The translations under genes and the position numbers were made by a program. This document shows positions 36,931 through 47,171 of a DNA stretch of 64,000 bases, one piece after another (position 1 is the stretch's first letter; each line of letters opens with the position of its first letter). The notes below the pieces were generated by a model. That model worked only from the letters and a program-made list of their open reading frames with translations, made no database searches and was not told the origin of the DNA. Source of the stretch: Rhizodiscina lignyota (taxonomy: Eukaryota > Ascomycota > Dothideomycetes > Aulographales > Rhizodiscinaceae); the NCBI GenBank assembly GCA_010015805.1, contig ML978125.1, positions 1,302,001 through 1,366,000 of the forward strand, read 5' to 3'.

Positions 36931-37419
36931 CCATACAAAGCATTTTGATTCTTTCCCCACTCCAATTGTACTTGTGAAGATTCTAAGTAATACGTTCTCC
37001 AGAGTGCCAGACTTTGACCAAGAGTACAAAAAATTTCAGAGTATGGGAGTATTGGACTCTAGCGTGATGTGTACAAGCTGCACTGCAAGGCTGGACTGAT
37101 TTCAAGGCTTCGAGGATGAAGGTTTGGGGTACCGCAGACAACGTAAGGTATCCTATCCACTCTTTCTAAAGTTGTATCCTAACATGTTAGATGGACATTA
37201 ACATATCTTCCAAGGGGTAATGAAGAAATTACGCCACCAAGTACATATTTGGATGGGGTTGTACCGAAGATTAGGTGGGGTCCGCGCCTGGTCTGGGTTC
37301 CAGCCAGCTACCTAGCCACCCCCAGCCACCAGCGTCCTCCACAGAACCTCGGGGTAATTCGCGCGCCGTTCGGCGTCGATTCAGCAGCTCTCTTTAGCAG
37401 TCATATACGCGCAAACTTT
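36931..37419. other. Intergenic, convergent 3' ends
   Basis: This is 489 bases between the TPR gene and the first UstYa-like gene. A frame at 37020-37098 could be a leftover C-terminal exon of the TPR gene but has no clear acceptor. I see no gene. Confidence 0.4.
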
Positions 37420-38419
37420 TCATATCTTATCATCCCACTCTTCTCGAGGCACGTATAGTCTCCCTCCTTCTCCTCGCTCTGTTGTGAACTCACGAAGTGT
37501 ACTGAAGTCGCGGCACGTATGCACCTGATCTGAGTCGATATACGGATGCTCGAGCCCGTCGAAATGTTTCTGTGGTATGAGAGTGGTGCTGCCATAACAC
37601 TGAATCTCCTGCCTTAGTAAGTCCAGACAGTGTTCTAAGGGCCGACAGTTGTCAGTTCTCTGGTTAAGGAATGAATGATTTCATGTCACTTACCTAAGTG
37701 CACCTGTCCGTGGATGTCAGTGTACGGGTAATAATCTTGTCCCAGGGCTTTTCGCAGCGCATTCTGCACTCATTTAATGTTAGAAATTGTCAAGTCCAAC
37801 GATATCGACCGTCTTACAAGACAATGGAGTGCGTGGAACATATCCAAACTGGTACGTCGTTAGTTAAAAATGATCTTTGGAACGGAATACGATGCACCAA
37901 CCCCGCAGTATAGCCTCCTCTGTATGGATCTCTATACATCACGTATTTGTCGCCCCAGGCCTTCTTCGCCTCTTCCTCTGATACAGAGAAATATCGGTCG
38001 CCAATTAAATCATGCCAGGCCCAATCGATTTCTCGGCTCGGCTCCCCGAAATACCTTCTATTCTCCGGCCATGGAGCATTCGAGTCCACTGGAGTTCTCC
38101 ATGCAGTTCCATTGTCAAAGAAGTGGGGACTTCCAGTGAACCGGACCCTTTTGAGCCCGACCTTCGTTGGCAACGTCATGTCCGTACCAAATTCCGTCTC
38201 GTATGAGCCTGAGGGTCCGGAATATGAGGGCGACAAAAAGAGAAAGAGCAAGACAGAAGCGAACAGAATATTGAGTATCCATGGAAGAGCGCTCAGCAAT
38301 GTTACGTCCCAGATCCGTGACCGTCTTCGTTCTTGTTGCTTAGTCTGTGGAGGCTCCTTCTCATGTAGCGATTCTTCGTTTTCATTGTTAATGTATTCCT
38401 CCAATCGTGAGTACTTCAT
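37420..38419 (-). CDS. UstYa-family oxidase-like protein (DUF3328), copy 1
   Basis: Exons 38419-37902, 37848-37818, 37763-37694 and 37634-37420 give 277 residues; introns are 53, 54 and 59 bases. A short cytosolic N terminus is followed by one membrane anchor (ILNILFASVLLFLFLS). The lumenal part has the family order: YFGEPSREIDWAWHDLI, RGGYTAGLDMFHALHCL (first HxxHC motif, HALHC, split by intron 1), YYPYTD, HLEHCLDLLRQ (second HxxHC, HLEHC, across intron 3) and HTCRDF near the C terminus. UstYa-type proteins oxidise or cyclise peptides in fungal RiPP pathways such as ustiloxin, using the HxxHC motifs. Two similar genes and a small peptide gene are adjacent. Confidence 0.9.
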
Positions 38420-39009
38420 TTTGCTACATGCGTGTCAAGTTTGTCGTCGAGTGTCAGAAATATCAGGTTGCAAGGTGTGCAGACCAAAACCTCGGGCAGT
38501 AGCAGTAAGAATGTGAAAAATGCGGCAGCCACTGGACATTTAAAGCAAAGTTCACTGACTTACTCAGCCTAGACAATCTGACAACGTCACTACGAACATC
38601 ACTGCACTTGGATCTTTCATCGACGGATTGCGATGCCGACGGCGCCCATCCCATCTCAATATTCACTTAAGGCTTGGCCTCACTCTGCGTTGGATTGATC
38701 AAGCAATTAGATGGCCACTGCTTGACCATCAATTAAGGGGTCTCATTTAATGTCATGAGGAGATAAATGGTGATTATATTGACTTTCTACATCTAACTTG
38801 CGCAACAGCAAGATTTCGAAATGACCATCTAATCTCCCCATCTAGACTGCAACTTCCATCACCGCTTGCTCCACCGATGGCACTTTGGTGGTTGAAGAGA
38901 TCGTCGGACCTGATGAATGCTTCAGCACGAGTCGTCCACTGCGTCGATTAAGGGCCGCCACATACCATCGATAAGTCAACCTGCGACCGTATGAGCAGTT
39001 TGAACGAGT
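38420..39009. other. Intergenic upstream of UstYa-like copy 1
   Basis: This is 590 bases, the promoter side of the minus-strand UstYa-like gene and the 3' side of the small peptide gene. The segment at 38690-38850 is AT-rich. I found no further precursor-like ORF. Confidence 0.4.
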
Positions 39010-39210
39010 TTAGTCGCCCTACAGATACAATTAGATTGTTTACTTCTCCAGCTGGTGTCAACGGATCGAACGTACATCGTCTTCAGGAATCGGTTCAAGG
39101 TGTCTGGCAATGGGGCCAGCAGCACCGACAGCGCGTTCCTCGACAGGCAGGGCGAGGCCCATGGACCCGAAGGCTAGAGTAACAAGGGCGATGCAGAAAG
39201 TGAACTTCAT
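39010..39210 (-). CDS. Small secreted peptide, candidate pathway precursor
   Basis: This gene is too short for ordinary ORF calling. The minus-strand ATG is at 39210. Exon 1 is 39210-39076 (45 codons). A GTACGT..CTGTAG intron of 57 bases leads to a 9-base coding end (39018-39010), giving 47 residues; without splicing it would be 50 residues. The first ~21 residues are a clear signal peptide (MKFTFCIALVTLAFGSMGLA). The rest reads LPVEER and then AVGAAGPIARHLEPIPED plus an acidic tail, so a Kex2-like cut after ER is possible. A TATA box lies 65 bases upstream of the ATG. Its position between UstYa-like genes suggests a RiPP precursor, but there is no repeated core and no Tyr/Trp/Phe in the mature part. 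It could equally be a small secreted effector-like protein. Confidence 0.6.
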
Positions 39211-39780
39211 ACTGAATGTTCAAGAGAAAGTAAGGCTTTGTTGATGGCCGAGTCTGCATCGAATTCGCGACGTTCTTTATACACGGCTGAGGACTGCTCT
39301 CGACCCAGTCGACACCGCTGGCACCGAACCCATCGCCCACGAATCTGGAATATGGTCTATGAGATCTCAGAGATGTGGCATCTGATGAAGATTTTCGCTT
39401 GGTCGTAAGCTGATGTTTCAAGGGTGTTACATGTGGGACAATGTCACAATGATTGACAACACACAATTCAACTTCCGTTCAGCATTTCCGATCCTAACTC
39501 CATTGCTCATGCAGAATCAGGAACATGGTCAATTCTTGTCGCAGCAGTTTCAGCTCGACTGAGTTACATCACGAGAATTTTGATTTCTGAGAATTGAAGG
39601 AAATTAAATCTTATCTTGAACTAGCTCAATTTGGGAAAAGATCTTTTTATCATTTTCTCAGTTCTGCGATCTCTTCGGTGTCTGCAGTACTTCCCACTGC
39701 TCAATCACACTCCTCTGCCACAATCCATTTTTTCAGATTTTGTCTCGAGGTGTCAGGAGATTGTTGTCAAATCTAACAGA
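39211..39780. promoter_or_regulatory. Divergent promoter, peptide gene / UstYa-like copy 2
   Basis: This is 570 bases between the divergent starts. It contains the TATA box of the peptide gene and pyrimidine-rich stretches (39680-39760) just before the UstYa-like ATG at 39781. No repeated operator was recognised. Confidence 0.45.
39275..39281 (-). promoter_or_regulatory. TATA box of the small peptide gene
   Basis: TATAAAG reads on the minus strand 65 bases before the peptide ATG, followed by a CT-rich leader (TTACTTTCTCTTGAAC) just before the start. This spacing is typical of strongly expressed fungal genes. Confidence 0.55.
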
Positions 39781-40824
39781 ATGAGATCTTTCTTTCGACA
39801 TGCGCAGTCACCGCTTTATCATCGTCTCGGAGATGGCGAATCTGAAAAGGAATCTGGGGAGGATGCCAATACCTTCACGGAACAAACATCACATGAGAGG
39901 AAATATCACGCAAAATTCTTAGCGGTCTTAAGCATTTCAAACATTGTCACTGCATTCATATCATGTCTATTTTGGAGGAGGGTTTTTACGCCCACATTTG
40001 GGTCGTTTTCGACTGGTTACGCCACTGACTTCGGTAAGTAGTTGAGGAGGAGTCTAGGATTAAGTCTAACGATGATTTTAGGACCTGCACGATCTCACAT
40101 TGAAGTTGAGCTTGTGCGATTCACAGGAGGGCCATCATTTCTTCCAAACGGCTCCATGTACATTCCGCATCCCACAGAGAAGAAATATGTCGGAGATCCC
40201 GAGCCCGAAATCGATCAGAATTGGGAGGAACTCACCTGGGGTACATAAATCACATTTCTTTTGCTTGATAAAGTGATTTACTAAATGTTGCATTAAGGTC
40301 GGTACATCCTCGCGACTGAAGAGGAAATGAAAGCCCAATGGCCGGACGAATGGGATCAGTTCTGGGAGGAAGCAAGAGGTGGATATGTTGTTGGATTTGA
40401 TATGTTCCATACTCTCCATTGTCTGGTATATTATCTCCTTCATAAGCTCAACATTGAAATGAATCCTCTGATTGGCATCCAGAATCGACTTCGACGAGAT
40501 TACTATCCAGACTACTATGCGATCAAGAATACAACCAACCACTGGCTTCACCGCGGTAAGTGGTATTCCGACAAGATTATAGGGAAATATATGTTGATTT
40601 CGACCTCAGACCATTGCATAGAACAGATCCGGCAGTACATCATGTGCTCTGGAGACATGACGCCTATACCAACGCGCTATTACCCGTCGAAGGATAGAAA
40701 TTACGTGGACTCCGACTATCCACACACGTGCAGAAACTATGAAAAATTGCATAATTGGGCAACAGAAAGGTATAATGGCAGTTCAGCGATACAGCCACAT
40801 TTCCGTGAGGAGCATGAAGAGTAG
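39781..40824 (+). CDS. UstYa-family oxidase-like protein (DUF3328), copy 2
   Basis: Preferred exons are 39781-40033, 40082-40240, 40298-40425, 40483-40555 and 40610-40824, giving 275 residues. The third intron (40426-40482, 57 bases, GTATAT..CAG) is a multiple of three and open in frame. Removing it joins HCL to NRLRRDYYPDYYA as in the family, so it is probably spliced. One membrane anchor lies near FLAVLSISNIVTAFISCLF. Family motifs are KKYVGDPEPEIDQNW, GFDMFHTLHCL (first HxxHC, HTLHC), HRDHCIEQIRQ (second HxxHC, formed across the last intron) and PHTCRNYEKLHNWA. Copy 2 is on the opposite strand to copy 1 with the small peptide gene between them. Confidence 0.9.
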
Positions 40825-41738
40825 ATAGAATTCACGATCCCAAGTCACAGTCACTTAATATCTGCTCTGAACACCGATACACATACTTTCGTTGTTATCT
40901 CTACACAAAGCAAATGGACTCCAAACATGGAAATTTTCCATATTGATTGAGTTTACTCAAAGATAAATCTACATCAACTGAAACCCATGTCAAATATCAA
41001 ACTCTGGAAAGCTGTTGGGCGGGGGTTGAATCTCTGCATGTTCACGACCCACAGTTACTTGAAAATAGACTGCCCTTAGTCGGTCAATCTCACATAATTT
41101 TAGTTTGCAAATGATTATAAAGTAGTCTATTTCTAAGAGATAGATTTTAAATTGCTGTGTTGCATCGTAGACGGCCTAAAGGGACCCCAGCATGACTCTA
41201 CTTCCGACGAATCGACCAAGAAGCCGCTATCCAGAAGAATTGACAATGTAACCTGCAACATCAAATGAGAATACTAAGATATGACGGAAATGTAGCTTAT
41301 GAGCCCTGGGGAATATCTTACTTCTTCCGGGCACATAACCGTTACAGTCTTTCGAGAGAAAAGCTGAAGACATGGCCCATCGGAAATATATATAACTCTG
41401 AGGCCGCCAAGTCGTCGGAAGAATTACTTCACATAGACTAGTCTAGGCCGAGCGCTGATTTTTCTGTTACAGAGCAGACTTTGGCGGCTCTCAGTCTACA
41501 GGCTCTGGTTTGCACATCTGATTCTTAATTCCGTGAGCAGGACATACCAGAGCAGCGAGCTTCTTTACAACCTGAATGTTACTCCCTGTATTCAAGGCCA
41601 TGACTAGAGAGCTTTATCATTGAAGCAGTATGACGCCCCAAATTTGTGGAATTCATGAACATAGACTAAGTCCATGCAGGAGCAGAAGGAACTTTTCCCG
41701 CTAGAGAACTAGATAGCAATATTCAAAGCCACACAGCA
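40825..41738. other. Intergenic between UstYa-like copies 2 and 3
   Basis: This is 914 AT-rich bases. I looked for a signal-peptide ORF with Lys-Arg spaced repeats on both strands and found none. A TATATATAA-like element near 41388-41395 precedes copy 3 by about 345 bases. Confidence 0.4.
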
Positions 41739-42449
41739 ATGTCGGACCCAAAGAAATCGGAGGAAAATCTCGCTTCAGAGGCCTTGTTGTCTCCCACAGA
41801 TTCTGGAGACGAGCAAGACTTCGAAATTTCTGGTCGAGGAGAGAAAGGCGTACTACGTTCTCCGCAAAGGCACCGTACGCTTAAACGCATAGTACAGCTT
41901 ATTGGTAAAACTGTTGTGGTGCTACTTTGCGTGTATGGTGCAATAGAATTGAGTATCAAGGCCCACGGCTCTATTCAGAAATGGCAGACGGCCAATGATC
42001 TCACCTTCTGCAACTGCGGGGACTCAACGGACGAAGCCATCTCCCTCGGTTGCGAGTACGTGCCTCTGGCTGCAGCATGGCTCCCGCCAAAGTGCCGGGA
42101 TGAAGAACTCGAAGCCGAATTCAATCGAGCTGGTCCAGATGGTTCATGGTCGTATTACAAAGATCGGAACGGCACGGCCGAGTACGATATCAGTGAGCTC
42201 GGATGGTTATCGGACACTGGGGAGCTGTACCACACAACAAGGAGATGGCATATCGTGCATTGTGTATACTACTGGAAGAAGCTGGCAAGGTCGAAACGGA
42301 CAGGCGTACCCATCGAGCCAAGGTATGATGGCGAGGGCCACATCGACCACTGCATGAAGACCTTCCTGAAGCCTGGGGATCGTGAGAAGATTGCAACTCG
42401 GCAAGGTGCATCGCTGATTTCTGATCACGCTGTTGTTACCGAAGGGTAA
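41739..42449 (+). CDS. UstYa-like membrane protein, divergent subfamily, copy 3
   Basis: This single exon encodes 236 residues. The acidic N-terminal tail is followed by a membrane anchor (IVQLIGKTVVVLLCVYGAIEL region) and a short lumenal domain. That domain has CNCGDSTDEAISLGC, AAAWLPPKCRDEELEAEF and WSYY, the pattern of a fungal family common in DUF3328/UstYa gene neighbourhoods. It also carries two HxxHC motifs: HIVHC (in RRWHIVHCVYYWKK) and HIDHC near the C terminus. These are the same catalytic signatures as in copies 1 and 2, but the surrounding sequence is quite different and there are no introns. I infer a related oxidase or partner protein at the ER/Golgi membrane. Confidence 0.8.
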   Translation: MSDPKKSEENLASEALLSPTDSGDEQDFEISGRGEKGVLRSPQRHRTLKRIVQLIGKTVVVLLCVYGAIELSIKAHGSIQKWQTANDLTFCNCGDSTDEAISLGCEYVPLAAAWLPPKCRDEELEAEFNRAGPDGSWSYYKDRNGTAEYDISELGWLSDTGELYHTTRRWHIVHCVYYWKKLARSKRTGVPIEPRYDGEGHIDHCMKTFLKPGDREKIATRQGASLISDHAVVTEG

Positions 42450-42869
42450 AGATGATGAAATTTGGTAGATGAGAATAATACGGATGAGAAATGAGACTCA
42501 ACCATGATGTTGCAGAAATCCGGCAGTGCTTGTGTTTAGGCTAAAATTGCAACCGCGCTGCACTATGTCGAAAAGGGACACTAGCGCCAAATGTGCAAGT
42601 TCAAAAAAGGGGAGAAACCAGAGTGCATCTCAAAATCTTCCCCGTAAACTTCGGACTGATACAGTTAATCGGTAATAGCTTCATAAGGTAAGACACCTTT
42701 CAAAATTCGAGGTAGATAACCTGGTTTGGACGTGCACCGTACTATCGTATCGTAAACATGGCCGCCATGATTGATCGTCAAACCACCTGCTCAGTTTTGA
42801 TACCGCCCCGCTAGACGTCCGCTTGTCTTCCGATGATTATGTACCATCTCTCACAGTACTCAATCAGCC
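42450..42869. other. Intergenic before the DUF885 gene
   Basis: This is 420 bases between two + strand genes with no recognisable coding; it should hold the DUF885 promoter. Confidence 0.4.
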
Positions 42870-44612
42870 ATGCGAGAACGACCTGCACCAGATCTACAGG
42901 GAGAACGACAATTTGAAGTAGTCATTGGCATCCGCGGCAATGACAGGCAAGATGAGGAAAGTTCATCCTCAAGGACGGAAACTATGCGAGAACGTATTGG
43001 GCGTGTCAAGGAAGATGTCCGGTGTCTGACAGAGTTTTACAATATCGAGGTATCTTCTACGCGTGTGAGGAGACTCCAGCGATATTTTCGTCAGCAGTTG
43101 AGCGATTTGAAGGAGAACGAAGCGTTCGATAGATTCGATCAGTCCGACAAAATCGACTATTTGAACTTACGCAACTACCTGGAGCGCAACCTTCGACAAC
43201 TTGGTTTTGATGGAGACAAGAATGAATCTGCGATTGTCCTTCTTCCATTTGCAAGTCTTCTCATCCGGCTCTGTGAAGATCGGCAACAGATGAAAGCGAT
43301 AGATGCCAAGCGCGCAGCGGATGATCTGTTCGAAGCTGAGCGACAAGCCATAATAATGTATAAGGAGATAGAACATGGCCAACATCATGTCAGCAAGAAT
43401 GATGCATTTCGGGCTACCAATATACTACAGAAACTGCGCTCCCACCTTGCGGAATGGTTCCACTTCTTCAAGGGATACGATCCAATGTTCGACTGGTGGG
43501 TGCCAGAGCCGTATTATAAGCTTGATACGGCAATGGAAAGGCTGTCGCAGATCATACGGGAGATGCTTGTCGGTATCAAGCTCGGCGATGAGGATGCCAT
43601 AGTCGGAGAGCCGATCGGTCGAAAGGCACTACTCACCGAACTGGACGCGGAGATGATCGCTTACACGCCAGAGGAGCTGTTAAAGATTGCCGATCATGAG
43701 TACACTTGGTGTGAGGCAGAGATGAAGAATGCTTCCCAGGAGCTAGGACACGAGGACTGGCGTGATGCGCTTGAATATGTCAAGAACCTTTACGTTGCGC
43801 CTGGCCAACAGACCCAGCTCATCCGCGACCTCGCTGACGAAGCAACGGAGTACGTCAAGAAACATGATTTGATAACGGTGCCGCCCATTTGCGAAGAAAC
43901 ATGGAGGATGTTTATGATGAGTCCCTCGAGGCAGAAAGTGAACCCCTTCTTTCTCGGCGGCCGCACCATTCAAGTGTCTTACCCGACAGATACCATGGAC
44001 CATGAAGCAAAGATGATGAGCATGCGCGGCAACAACATTCATTTCTCCCGGTCGACGGTGTTTCATGAACTCATTCCAGGCCATCATCTGCAGATGTACA
44101 TGAACGATCGGCACCGTCCTTACCGCCGTCTATTCTCCACGCCGTTCTCGATTGAAGGTTGGGCTCTTTACTGGGAATTTATTCTGTGGGACAAGAAGTT
44201 CCCCGAGACGCCCAAGAATCGCATCGGCATGCTCTTCTGGCGTATGCACCGCTGTGCGCGCATCACGTTCTCCATCAAATTCCATCTGGGCCTGATGACG
44301 CCGCAGGAATGCATCGACCTGCTCGTAGATAAGGTAGGCCACGAGCGAGCTACAGCAGAGGGAGAAGTACGGAGATCATTCAATGGCGACTACAGTCCCC
44401 TGTATCAATGCGGCTATATGATCGGTGCATTGCAACTGTATTCATTGCGACAGGAGCTTCTGGGGCCCGGGAGGATGACAGAGAAGGAGTTTCACGACCG
44501 GGTCATGCGAGAAGGGCAGATGCCGATTGAACTCCTGCGTGCGTTAATACGGGAGAAACGAGTGACGCGAGACTACAAGCCGTCATGGAAATTCTACAAG
44601 AGTTTAGAGTAA
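42870..44612 (+). CDS. DUF885-family metallopeptidase-like protein
   Basis: This single exon encodes 580 residues. The C-terminal half has FHELIPGHHLQMYMN, a zinc-binding HExxxGHH variant typical of the DUF885 family, followed by EGWALYWEF with the usual third-ligand Glu region and KVGHERATAEGEVRR. The N-terminal half is helical. DUF885 proteins are predicted zinc peptidases related to M32 carboxypeptidases; no substrate is established. There is no signal peptide or membrane segment, so it is probably cytosolic. It lies directly downstream of UstYa-like copy 3 in the same direction and could process peptides in that locus, or could belong to the nitrogen-related genes to its right. Its 3' end converges with the NCS1 transporter, 76 bases apart. 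Confidence 0.85.
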   Translation: MRERPAPDLQGERQFEVVIGIRGNDRQDEESSSSRTETMRERIGRVKEDVRCLTEFYNIEVSSTRVRRLQRYFRQQLSDLKENEAFDRFDQSDKIDYLNLRNYLERNLRQLGFDGDKNESAIVLLPFASLLIRLCEDRQQMKAIDAKRAADDLFEAERQAIIMYKEIEHGQHHVSKNDAFRATNILQKLRSHLAEWFHFFKGYDPMFDWWVPEPYYKLDTAMERLSQIIREMLVGIKLGDEDAIVGEPIGRKALLTELDAEMIAYTPEELLKIADHEYTWCEAEMKNASQELGHEDWRDALEYVKNLYVAPGQQTQLIRDLADEATEYVKKHDLITVPPICEETWRMFMMSPSRQKVNPFFLGGRTIQVSYPTDTMDHEAKMMSMRGNNIHFSRSTVFHELIPGHHLQMYMNDRHRPYRRLFSTPFSIEGWALYWEFILWDKKFPETPKNRIGMLFWRMHRCARITFSIKFHLGLMTPQECIDLLVDKVGHERATAEGEVRRSFNGDYSPLYQCGYMIGALQLYSLRQELLGPGRMTEKEFHDRVMREGQMPIELLRALIREKRVTRDYKPSWKFYKSLE

Positions 44613-44688
44613 TGTATTGGAACGTGACAATAGAGGGTGGTGAAGTGTCTCCATAGAGTGAAATTTTCGAAGTTGCCCTGATCTGGAA

Positions 44689-46638
44689 TCAGAAATTAAC
44701 TTCTTTGCTATGAGCCATCTTGCTATCGTAGTCAAAGGGACCACTCTCTATGCCATCCACCCCGTCAATGATAACTGGTACCACTTCCTCGGGTGACACT
44801 TCATCGTCGAAGAATCCATCAGTCTTTCCCAAAGCCTCAAATGACTTTACTTCGCCTTCTCGCTCCGGCGGGTAAATCGGTACCGGCCAGATCCTATTCA
44901 ATGTGTAGTAAAAGACCGCAGAAGTCGTTGTGGCTAGCGGAAATCCAAGGCTATACATGTGCTTGCTAACCTGACTAAAGTGTATGTTATAAGATCCGGC
45001 CAATCCGTGTATGGTAATTGCAAAGCCAGCGATCCAAGCTATTGCCATCCGCCAGTTGAAGCCGTGCCAATACCAGTACGGTGAGCTCGTGGATCCGTTG
45101 TAGACTGAAGGAATGTGGATATTGCCCTTCCGGATTATGAAGTAGTCTGTTATCGTGATGGCCAGAATCGGACCAAGGAAGCACACATACGAGCCGAGGA
45201 ACGTCAAGAACGACTGCGCCGATGCGATAATTTTCCACGGGACACATGCCAGAGACAGAACGACACAGAAGACTTGGCCTCGTTTAAGACTGGGCTCAGG
45301 TTAGTGTGGATATCAAGGGATTATCTGAAAACAAGTAACTGATCACAATGAAAGGCTGAGTTTACTCACTTGAAGTATCGTGGGAATAATCCAGTCAGGT
45401 CTGAAGCCGTTGGCACACAGTTCGATGCTAGGTTGGTGGCAATGATCGCAAAGATCTGTACCACAGATGCGAGGAAAATCGCTGTACGCGCTCCAGCGTC
45501 CCAGTTGTGGTCGAGAATTGCATCAAACAAGTCCCAAGGGTTCCAGTATGCAGTCCCATACATCGTTCTCGCCGCAGCAGACGAGGCAATGCCCATAAAA
45601 ATGACGAAGCTCTTGCTCATAAATATGGCCAAGCCTTGGGGCCAACCCGCGGCACTGGGCTTCTTTGCGTATCTGGCGAGGTCAGGATTCGAAACGATCT
45701 CTGTTACCACGCTGCCCGCAACAGAGTTGATGCCGGCCATGAATGCCCATCCCTGCGCGCTTGAGGAGACGGGTTTCGTCAGAGCGATGGCACCCGTCAG
45801 CCCATGGTTTTTCCCCACCATAAAACCAAAAATGCCAACCATAACAGGCGGAGCTATGAAGCTCTTCAGATAGTAGAACCATTTTTGGTTATGTGGGTGA
45901 ATGAACATGAAAGGAAACTGGATTACGAAGAATATCCAGAAGGCTCCCATTTGCGGACTCGTTATACCGGCTGATGCAGGAAGGTGGTTTGGGAGATCCG
46001 TCCAATTATGACTGAGGAAAGTTAAACCAACTGGAATAAGGGCGACAGAGAATAAGCTTACCCGAAAGCCGCCCGCAGAAGGACATCCATCATCCGGCCA
46101 GCGTAATAGTTCTGAGTGGCACAGTAGATGATAGCTACCGAGCCTCGAATAAAGATGAAGAAGAAGGACAGATAGTAACCAGCGGAGACGCGCATGTACA
46201 CTGGCATACCAATATGGTATACTACAAGACATATTGTGATCAGCAAAGGTCCGATTACGATGGATATCAATGCCTACCTGCAGCAGCCCGAGAATTGAGG
46301 ACGAGACATGTCGCTGTGAAGAGATTCCCGACGAGAATAGAAAGGAGCGCCTGCCACCAGAGTAGACCTTGATTTACTTTTCAGAGTCAGCATATCACGT
46401 CCATCGACAGTATATATTTAAAATCGCACTCACCCAAACTGGCGCCTGTATTCCATTGTACCGGATTGAATGAGACAGCCCAGAAAAATGCGAAATAGGA
46501 CCAAGATATCCACGTTCGCTGGCTCGGTCCAGTCGGATCCAAGTCCTCATTCCCCCATTTCTGGTTGGTCTCATTGATATCTCTGAATCGACTTTCTTTC
46601 GTCCTCAAAAAGGAATCAACTCGTCCTAGAAATCCCAT
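44689..46638 (-). CDS. NCS1-family nucleobase/allantoin-type cation symporter
   Basis: Exons 46638-46434, 46376-46278, 46221-46062, 46011-45370 and 45289-44689 give 568 residues; introns are 57, 56, 50 and 80 bases. NCS1 hallmarks are the N-terminal NEDLDPTGPSQRTW and SFNPVQWNTGASLG segments, YHIGMPVYMRVSAG, YCATQNYYAG, WFYYLKSFIAPP, DLARYAKKP, NPWDLFD, ASNCVPTASDLTGLFPRYFN and ITDYFIIRKGNI. About 12 membrane segments are expected in the plasma membrane. The family imports uracil, uridine, allantoin, cytosine/purines or thiamine with H+ or Na+. The Fur-type pattern favours uracil or allantoin, but the substrate cannot be fixed by sight. It is divergent from a PuuE-like gene across a GATA-rich promoter. 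Confidence 0.9.
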
Positions 46639-47171
46639 CGTGCCGGAAACTTTCTCGACGGTTTAGATGACTTGCAGTGCCGTATCCAACGGATCCAGTG
46701 GCATGGCTTTGGTATATCGCCATGAACTCCTGATATATGCTGGCCTCCATGGTGACCTGGACCTGGCTCGCGGACCTTACTCGCATGCTGGTATCCACCA
46801 TAGATATGAACTGATGAGATAAATCGACGTGATTGCTCCGATAGAAATGTGCATGGAAGATGTTTGCGGATGTTTACATGCGCGAGAAACGCTCTCTTGC
46901 CACAACGGGGATAAGCGCATTTTACAAGCCTGATCTGTTATCGATAGGATTTCGGACCTGCATGCGACCCTGATACCGTATCTATCGCTCACTTTTTTAT
47001 TCTCGCTATATAAGTGATAGGGCGATATTACGGTATGAATACCCTTCACGGCCACAAGGTTTCCGCTTTACGACCCTCGGCTCGATGACTCGTTTCGTCC
47101 GATGTCGACGAACAGGACATATCAGCGAGGACGCGACAGTCGCGTCCTCCAGGGCAGATGAACCTTAAATC
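46639..47171. promoter_or_regulatory. Shared divergent promoter with GATA (AreA-type) sites
   Basis: This is 533 bases between the NCS1 and PuuE-like starts. HGATAR matches are AGATAA at 46817, the overlapping pair TTATCGATAG at 46938-46947 (one on each strand), CTATCG (CGATAG reversed) at 46982, and TGATAG at 47015. A TATATAA box is at 47007-47013, 158 bases before the PuuE-like ATG. GATA factors such as AreA/Nit2 activate nitrogen-catabolic genes, which fits the neighbours. Confidence 0.55.

Noticed and set aside
40825-41738. Search for a repeated Lys-Arg precursor of the ustiloxin type
   Set aside because: No signal peptide or repeated core was found on either strand here; the only peptide candidate is at 39010-39210.
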